Positions 4,873-10,954 of a stretch of DNA of 13,243 bases are shown one piece after another (within the stretch, counting starts at the first letter, position 1; the number at the start of each line of letters is the position of its first letter). Location: contig JBDRLH010000030.1 of the NCBI GenBank assembly GCA_043813215.1, positions 1 through 13,243 on the forward strand, in the 5' to 3' direction. The notes beneath the pieces are model-generated. The model did no database searches. It was not told the DNA's origin and was given only the letters and a program-made list of their open reading frames with translations. Source of the stretch: JBDRLH01 sp043813215 (lineage in GTDB: Bacteria > Patescibacteriota > Minisyncoccia > Minisyncoccales > JAQTPW01). A program made the position numbers and the translations under genes.

Positions 4873-7173
4873 CTATATTTTTTCTGTTTCTTCATCGCCA
4901 GCTTCCTCCTCTTCTGATTCTTCTTCGGTATTGACCGGTGAAAATCCGTCATTGGCCGCAGGTGTTTTCTCGCCCGCAGCAATACCCATTTCTCCATAAA
5001 CTTCCCGGGGTTTGGCTCCTTCTCCCGGCCCAACAATTCCTTTTTCCTCCAGCATATCAATTAATCTGGCGGCTCTGGCGTAACCGATTCTCAATCTTCT
5101 CTGCAAAAGAGAGGCTGAAGCTTTTTTGGCTTCCGCAACTACTCTTTTTGCTTCTTCATATAAAGTATCTTCACCGAAATCTCCGCTAAATTCGCTCTCG
5201 GGCGTATCTAAAATTCTCTCCAAGTCTCCCCTTTGGCCCAAAAGCACGTCGTCCCCTATGGCGAATTCTTCCTGTCTTTCATTTTTTGATTTAATATAAT
5301 TGGTCACTCTTTTGATTTCTTTGTCTGAAACATAAGCCCCCTGAATCCTCTTGGGTTTGCCTAATTCCGAAGAAAGAAAAAGCATGTCCCCCCGGCCCAA
5401 AAGTTTTTCGGCGCCAGCCATATCAATGACTGTTCTTGAATCAACCTGGGAAGCAACCTGGAAGGTAATTCTTGAAGTTATATTTGCTTTAATCAATCCC
5501 GTAATAACTTCTACAGACGGCCTCTGGGTCGCCAAAACCAAATGAATGCCCACGGCCCTGGACATTTGCGCCAGCCTAACAACGCCCGCTTCCATCTCCC
5601 TGCCCTTGGCCGCCATCAAATCGGCCAACTCATCAACCACTAAAACTATGTAGGGCAAGAGTTCGCTTTTATCTGAAATTTGCTGATTATAGCTTAAAAT
5701 ATCTCTGGCCTTGACAGCTGATAAAACCTTAAACCTTCTTTCCATTTCAGAAATCAACCATTTTAAAGCGTTAACCGCCCGATGAGCATCCAGAATGACC
5801 GGCGCCAGCAAATGGGGCAAATCATTATAAACCGGAAACTCAACTCTCTTTGGGTCAATCAGAATAAAATTCATTATTTCCGGAGAATTCCGATAAATAA
5901 GAGATGAGATCAAAGTATTCAAAAATATAGTTTTGCCCGAGCCTGTAGAGCCGGCCACCAGCAAATGCGGCATTTTTGCCAAGTCCGAGTAAATGGCCGC
6001 TCCGGAAACATCTCTGCCCAATACAAGATTCAAGCTTGACGGAGAGGTCTGAAACACGGGATTGGAAATCAGATCTTTTAATCCCACTCTTGCCCTGATG
6101 CGATTTGGTATTTCAATGCCCACCAAAGATCTTCCGGGAATAGGCGCCTCAATTCTGATGGGATGAGCCGCCAAAGAAAGGGACAGGTCGTTTGAAAGCG
6201 CGGTAATTTTGGAAAGCTTTACCCCTTCGGCGGGTTTAAAAGCATACTGAGTGACTGTCGGACCTATGTTAACTTCAGTCATTTCAACCGGTATATCAAA
6301 ATTCTGCAAGGTCTTTTTTATAATGGCTTGATTTATTTTGGTATCTCCGCTGGTCGGCGTTTCTTTACTGGAATCGAGCAAATCAATGGACGGCATTTGA
6401 TATTCAGAAGGCAAAGAAACTTTCGGGCCCATTTCTTTTGATTTAAAATCAAAAGGTTGCGATTGAAAAGTTTTTAATTCTGCGGCTTGCGGCACTGCCG
6501 CCGGTTCATCAATTTTTTTTACTTTAAACTGCGGAAAAAATATTTTTTTAATTAGAGACGGTTCTTTTGCGGAAAATTCTTTTGACTTTTCTTTATCTTC
6601 CGCAGTCTTGGTAAAGGATGGCTCATCTTTATCCCTGCTGGATAAAGCCGATTGCGGTTTTAATAAATACCAAAAAATTAGAATACCGAAAAGAATCAGA
6701 GATCCGAAAACGATATTATTCACCAGCAGGTTAAAATATTCCAAAATCGGTAAAGATATCAAATACCCCACCCAGCCGCCATAACCGTTTTGTGCCAATT
6801 GACGGCTGCTGATGCCGCCTAAAATTCCTGAAATGCCCAAAATCAAAATTGAAATCGCCAAAACCGCCGGACCGAAAAATTTTTTGTACTTGGTGGTAAA
6901 AAAAACTATTCCGCCGAAAACAAAAATAAACGGAGTCAAATAAAAGACGTTACCAATTAAAAATCGGGTGCCTCTTTTCAAAAAGTTGCCGGCCGTTCCG
7001 GCCTCATCAAAAAACGAAAGGAATAAAATCGCCGCGATTATGAAAATCAAAATTCCCCAAATCCAATTTTTTGTTTCTTCGGGCAAGTTGAATTTGGGAA
7101 ATTTAATTTTCAATCCAAAATGATGTTTTTTGCCCGCCGACTGGCGGCCATTTTGCTTTTTTTTCTTTGCCAT
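4873..7173 (-). CDS. ftsK: DNA translocase FtsK/SpoIIIE
   Basis: This 766-residue membrane-anchored motor pumps chromosomal DNA at the division septum. A basic N-terminus is followed by about four membrane segments (near 36-55, 71-93, 101-122, 149-171) and a charged linker of about 110 residues (172-280), shorter than in E. coli FtsK and more like SpoIIIE. The alpha/beta motor follows: NVGP-like VNIGPTVTQY (301-310), Walker A GSTGSGKT (408-415), DPKRVEF (440-446), Walker B VLVVDELADLM (510-520) with Asp514/Glu515, and TQRPS (549-553). The winged-helix gamma domain covers about 670-725 (LLQRRLRIGYARAARLIDMLE). After it comes an acidic tail of about 40 residues. The ATG at 7171-7173 begins a lysine-rich start typical of the family; its stop is TAG (4873-4875). 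No Shine-Dalgarno is obvious. Its own promoter lies between it and the rpoC terminator. Confidence 0.97.
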   Translation of the reverse strand: MAKKKKQNGRQSAGKKHHFGLKIKFPKFNLPEETKNWIWGILIFIIAAILFLSFFDEAGTAGNFLKRGTRFLIGNVFYLTPFIFVFGGIVFFTTKYKKFFGPAVLAISILILGISGILGGISSRQLAQNGYGGWVGYLISLPILEYFNLLVNNIVFGSLILFGILIFWYLLKPQSALSSRDKDEPSFTKTAEDKEKSKEFSAKEPSLIKKIFFPQFKVKKIDEPAAVPQAAELKTFQSQPFDFKSKEMGPKVSLPSEYQMPSIDLLDSSKETPTSGDTKINQAIIKKTLQNFDIPVEMTEVNIGPTVTQYAFKPAEGVKLSKITALSNDLSLSLAAHPIRIEAPIPGRSLVGIEIPNRIRARVGLKDLISNPVFQTSPSSLNLVLGRDVSGAAIYSDLAKMPHLLVAGSTGSGKTIFLNTLISSLIYRNSPEIMNFILIDPKRVEFPVYNDLPHLLAPVILDAHRAVNALKWLISEMERRFKVLSAVKARDILSYNQQISDKSELLPYIVLVVDELADLMAAKGREMEAGVVRLAQMSRAVGIHLVLATQRPSVEVITGLIKANITSRITFQVASQVDSRTVIDMAGAEKLLGRGDMLFLSSELGKPKRIQGAYVSDKEIKRVTNYIKSKNERQEEFAIGDDVLLGQRGDLERILDTPESEFSGDFGEDTLYEEAKRVVAEAKKASASLLQRRLRIGYARAARLIDMLEEKGIVGPGEGAKPREVYGEMGIAAGEKTPAANDGFSPVNTEEESEEEEAGDEETEKI

Positions 7174-7201
7174 TTTCGTGTATTGCTTTGTATGTTGTTT
7201 A

Positions 7202-7230
7202 ATTATACCAAAATCAACCGCAAAAAAACA
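7202..7230 (-). promoter_or_regulatory. Extended -10 promoter of ftsK (and probably recA)
   Basis: On the minus strand the consensus TATAAT (7207-7202) is preceded by TGG (7210-7208), forming an extended -10. The hexamer 17 bases upstream is TGTTTT (7230-7225), a poor -35. Expected initiation near 7195 leaves a leader of about 20 bases before the ATG at 7173. It sits immediately downstream of the rpoC terminator, the expected place for a new transcription unit. Confidence 0.65.
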
Positions 7231-7245
7231 GTTTCTATTTTCTGG

Positions 7246-7291
7246 AAAAACAAAAAACCGCCCTGAGTTTATTTGTCAAAAGGCGGTTTTT
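7246..7291 (-). terminator. Intrinsic terminator of rpoB-rpoC
   Basis: A perfect 10-bp stem, AAAAACCGCC (7253-7262) against GGCGGTTTTT (7282-7291), encloses a 19-base loop. On the minus strand the stem ends in a T-rich tract (TTTTTTGTTTTT, complementary to 7246-7257). It starts 13 bases after the rpoC stop, so it most likely ends the rpoBC message before the ftsK promoter. Confidence 0.85.
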
Positions 7292-7304
7292 AGTCCCCAA
7301 ATTA

Positions 7305-10300
7305 TTATTTCCTGAAAGTGGTCCCAGCGGGAATCAATTTTCCGATAATGACGTTTTCTTTCAGACCCACCAGTTTATCTTCCTTGCCCTCAAGAGAGGC
7401 TTTGATCAAAACGCGCGATGTTTCCTGGAAGGAAGCGGCCGACAAGAAGGAATTGGTAGTCAGAGCAACCCGGGAAATGCCCAATAAAATAGGCACGGCT
7501 TTGGCGGGGGTTTTACCGTTTTTCTTTAGAGTATTGTTAATTTCCAAAAATTTGGTACGCTCCAGAATTTCACCGGGAATAAGCATTGAATTTCCGGCAT
7601 CCCTTACCCTTACCCTGGAAAACATCTGTCTGACAATGACTTCTATGTGTTTGTCGTGAATCTGGGCTCCCTGGGAAGCATAAATTTTTTGAACTTCATT
7701 GACAATATAAGCCTGTGTTCTTGAAACGCCGACGATTTTAAATAATTCCTTTAAATCCAGGCTGCCCTCGCAAATCGGGTCTCCTTTTTTAATTTCCTGG
7801 CCGGGTGCGACCAAAATCCCGTACTTTGGCGGAACTTGATACTCAATAAGAGACGGCTCTTTGGGTTTATCTTTATCAATAACCGGTTTTATCCTGATTA
7901 TTTTATCCGGAGTTATTTCAGAAACTATACCGTCTACCTGAGAAATCGTGGCTTTGCCGCCAGGGACCCTCGCCTCAAAAATTTCCTGAACCCTGGGTAA
8001 ACCAAAAGTAATGTCCCCGCCGCCAGCCACTCCGCCCGTATGAAAAGTTCTCATTGTCAGCTGGGTGCCCGGCTCACCAATAGCTTGGGCCGCCACCACG
8101 CCGACCGCTTCGCCCAATTTTATGAGCTTATTGTTTCCTAAATCCCAGCCATAGCATTTTTGGCAAAGGCCTCTGGCCGAATTACAACTCAACGGGCTTT
8201 TTACGTAAATCTTTTCGACTCCGCGGGAAACAATTTCTTCTCCCTTTTCCCAATCGATGATCCCGCCGGCCTTGACAATAATTTTTGATTTATCTCTGAT
8301 GTCTTCCAGAACTTCCCTTCCGACAATTTTTAAAAGATAATTCTGGCCAAGATTGTCGGCAGATTTGCGAGTAATTTCAATTCCTTTTATGGTGCCGCAG
8401 TCTTCTTCTTGGATTATCATTTCATGAGAAACATCAACCAATCTTCTCGTCAGATAGCCGGCCGTAGAAGTTCTAAGAGCGGTATCGGCAGTTCCTTTTC
8501 TTGCGCCATGAGTGGAAATAAAGTATTCCAAAACATCAAAACCTTCTTTAAACGAATTTTTCACCGGCAACTCAATAACTTGGCCGACCGGGTTAATAAC
8601 CAGACCCTTCATGCCCGCCATTTGAACCGGTTGGTTCCAAGAGCCTCTGGAGCCGGAATCCACAATCTGAAAAACGGAGCCGTTTTCTGGAAGAGTTTTG
8701 GGAACCAATTTTTCAACCTCTGATTTTGCTTTTATCCAAATCTCAATAATTTTGGCTGTCTTTTCTTCTTTGGTCAGGAGTCCTTTTCTGTAATGATCTT
8801 CGACAAGTTCGGCCGCTTTTTCGGCCTCTTCGATAATCTGTTTTTTTTGAGGGGGAACAATTAAATCATCAAGGCCCCAGCTGATGCCGGACTTTGTCGC
8901 GTATTCAAATCCTAAATTCTTAATCTTGTCTAAGACCTCTTCGGCAATTTCAAGCCCAAATTTTGTAATTATCTTTGTGGTGATTTTTTCAAGATCTTTT
9001 ACTTTTACAAGATTATTCTGAAATGGAAAATCAGGGGGCAGGGTTTCGTTAAAGATGATTCTGCCCACGCTGGTTTCCGTAAATTCATCCGGCTTTGCGC
9101 CTTTTATGCCTCTGACTTTTATTTTTTCTTTGAGACTGACTTTACCAAATTCATAAATCAAAGCTGCTTCCTCGGGAGAACCGAAAACTTGCGTCGCAAT
9201 CCCGTCGCTCTCTTTAATTTTTGTCATCCAATAGCACCCCAAAGAAATATCTTGATAAAGAGTGACTATGGGAGTGCCCGTAGCCGGCTTTAAAAGATTC
9301 AGAGAAGAAAGCATTATTTCCCTGGATTCTTTCTGAGCCGCTTCAGAAAGCGGCAAATGAACCGCCATTTGATCGCCGTCAAAATCAGCATTAAAAGCTT
9401 TACAAACCAAAGGATGAACGCTGATGGATTCACCTTCGGTCAGAACCGGCTGGAAGGCCTGGATGCCCAATCTGTGCAAAGTAGGAGCCCTGTTTAGCAG
9501 GACCAATTTGCCCTTGACTTCCTCCTCTAAAATAGCCCAAACTTCGTCTATTTCTTCTTCTATTAATCGGGATGCGCCCCTGACGTTATAAGCCAATTCT
9601 TTTTCCAAAATCTTTCTGATGACAAACGGTTTAAAAAGCTCCAAAGCCATTTTTTTGGGCAAACCGCACTGACCGAGCCTCAAGCTGGGACCCACGACAA
9701 TTACCGACCTTCCCGAATAATCAACTCTCTTTCCCAAAAGATTCTGCCTGAATCTGCCTTGCTTACCCTTTAACATGTCAGCTAAAGACTTTAACAATCT
9801 TCTGCCGCCGGTAGTTGCCTGAGTGGTCGTGCCCTTTCTCATGCCATTGTCAATCAAAGCGTCTACCGCCTCCTGGAGCATTCTTTTTTCATTCCTGACA
9901 ATGACGTCAGGCGCGTTGATTTCTAAGAGATATTTTAACCGGCTATTTCTGTTGATGACCCTTCTGTAAAGATCGTTGAGATCCGATGAGGCATATCTTC
10001 CCCCGTCAAGCTGGACCATCGGCCTCAAATCCGGAGGCAAAATAGGAAGAACGGTCAAAAGCATCCATTCCGGACGGATTCCTGCCTGGAGCATGCCTTG
10101 CAAAAATTTCAATCTTCTTAAAAATTTTCTTCTGTTGGCGGGGACAACCTCTGCCAGATCTTTTTTTAATTTTTCAATTTCTTTTTTCAGGTCTATTTTT
10201 TCAAATATTTTTCTTAAGGTTTCCGAACCCGTACCGGCTTCGAACGATTCGCCATACTTTAAAGATAAATTCTGATATTCCACTTCAGATAAAATTTTCA

Positions 10301-10904
10301 AAGGCTTTAAGCTTAAAATCTCCTCTCTGGCTTTATCTCGGGAGGATTTTAAAGAGTCCAGAAATGATTTTTCTTCTTTTTTATTCTTAGCTTTTGCCTC
10401 GCCCGTACGACCAAGAGATTTTTCACTTTTTATTTTCGACTTATATTCGCTCTCAATCTCGTTCAAGGTATTCTTTTTTTGCTCTTCATTAACCTTAGTG
10501 ATTATATATGATGCAAAATAAATCAATTTTTCCAATTGGAACATCGGAATATCCACCACCATGCCCATACGAGAAGGTACGCCTCTTAAGAACCAGATGT
10601 GCGAGCATGGGCTGGCCAACTTTATATGACCCATTCTCTCTCTTCTGACAGAAGATTTGGTCACTTCAACTCCGCATCTGTCGCAGATTATGCCCTTGTA
10701 GCGTATCCGCCTGTATTTTCCGCAATAACATTCGTAGTCTTTTTCCGGACCGAAAATCTTTTCGCAAAAAAGCCCGTCTTTTTCAGCTCTTTGGGTTCTG
10801 TAATTTATAGTTTCGGGTTTGGTCACCTCGCCGTGCGACCAAGCCAAAATATCGTCGGGCGACGCTATTTTTATTCTTATTGATTCTAAATCTGCTACTC
10901 TCAT
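7305..10904 (-). CDS. rpoC: DNA-directed RNA polymerase subunit beta'
   Basis: This 1199-residue beta' subunit forms the clamp and catalytic centre of RNA polymerase. In order: N-terminal zinc site Cys59/61/74/77 (in ECYCGKYRRIRYKGIICDRCG); a Lys/Glu-rich insertion at about 138-200; GKQGRFRQNLLGKRVDYSGRSV (380-401); the catalytic NADFDGD (505-511, Asp507/509/511); a secondary-channel coiled coil (about 685-735); F-loop (about 748-770); bridge helix (about 787-825, EYFISTHGARKGTADTALRT); second zinc site Cys836/907/914/917; and trigger loop (about 931-960, GEPGTQLTMRTFHTGG). Length fits non-proteobacterial beta' without the large gammaproteobacterial insertion. The start ATG (10902-10904) opens the conserved ESIRIKIASPDDI region and has AGAGG nine bases upstream. 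rpoB ends 50 bases upstream with no terminator between, so the two are cotranscribed. No intein, split or frameshift is seen. Confidence 0.98.
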   Translation of the reverse strand: MRVADLESIRIKIASPDDILAWSHGEVTKPETINYRTQRAEKDGLFCEKIFGPEKDYECYCGKYRRIRYKGIICDRCGVEVTKSSVRRERMGHIKLASPCSHIWFLRGVPSRMGMVVDIPMFQLEKLIYFASYIITKVNEEQKKNTLNEIESEYKSKIKSEKSLGRTGEAKAKNKKEEKSFLDSLKSSRDKAREEILSLKPLKILSEVEYQNLSLKYGESFEAGTGSETLRKIFEKIDLKKEIEKLKKDLAEVVPANRRKFLRRLKFLQGMLQAGIRPEWMLLTVLPILPPDLRPMVQLDGGRYASSDLNDLYRRVINRNSRLKYLLEINAPDVIVRNEKRMLQEAVDALIDNGMRKGTTTQATTGGRRLLKSLADMLKGKQGRFRQNLLGKRVDYSGRSVIVVGPSLRLGQCGLPKKMALELFKPFVIRKILEKELAYNVRGASRLIEEEIDEVWAILEEEVKGKLVLLNRAPTLHRLGIQAFQPVLTEGESISVHPLVCKAFNADFDGDQMAVHLPLSEAAQKESREIMLSSLNLLKPATGTPIVTLYQDISLGCYWMTKIKESDGIATQVFGSPEEAALIYEFGKVSLKEKIKVRGIKGAKPDEFTETSVGRIIFNETLPPDFPFQNNLVKVKDLEKITTKIITKFGLEIAEEVLDKIKNLGFEYATKSGISWGLDDLIVPPQKKQIIEEAEKAAELVEDHYRKGLLTKEEKTAKIIEIWIKAKSEVEKLVPKTLPENGSVFQIVDSGSRGSWNQPVQMAGMKGLVINPVGQVIELPVKNSFKEGFDVLEYFISTHGARKGTADTALRTSTAGYLTRRLVDVSHEMIIQEEDCGTIKGIEITRKSADNLGQNYLLKIVGREVLEDIRDKSKIIVKAGGIIDWEKGEEIVSRGVEKIYVKSPLSCNSARGLCQKCYGWDLGNNKLIKLGEAVGVVAAQAIGEPGTQLTMRTFHTGGVAGGGDITFGLPRVQEIFEARVPGGKATISQVDGIVSEITPDKIIRIKPVIDKDKPKEPSLIEYQVPPKYGILVAPGQEIKKGDPICEGSLDLKELFKIVGVSRTQAYIVNEVQKIYASQGAQIHDKHIEVIVRQMFSRVRVRDAGNSMLIPGEILERTKFLEINNTLKKNGKTPAKAVPILLGISRVALTTNSFLSAASFQETSRVLIKASLEGKEDKLVGLKENVIIGKLIPAGTTFRK

Positions 10905-10913
10905 AATTTTGAG

Positions 10914-10918
10914 CCTCT
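10914..10918 (-). promoter_or_regulatory. Ribosome binding site of rpoC
   Basis: AGAGG on the minus strand lies nine bases before the rpoC ATG, in the 50-base rpoB-rpoC gap. It is one of only two good Shine-Dalgarno matches found before genes in this window (the other is at ssb), and it supports the chosen rpoC start. Confidence 0.55.
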
Positions 10919-10954
10919 GGGCGAGAAATTGTCCCCAAAGGTATAATTTTGATT

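Noticed and set aside
7318..8723. Plus-strand frames of 113 and 104 codons opposite rpoC
   Set aside because: They mirror the codon structure of a long conserved gene and have no recognisable domain or start signal.
10942..10947. TATAAT on the plus strand in the rpoB-rpoC gap
   Set aside because: It lacks a -35 or TGn extension and points into the antisense of rpoB; likely a chance match in AT-rich sequence.
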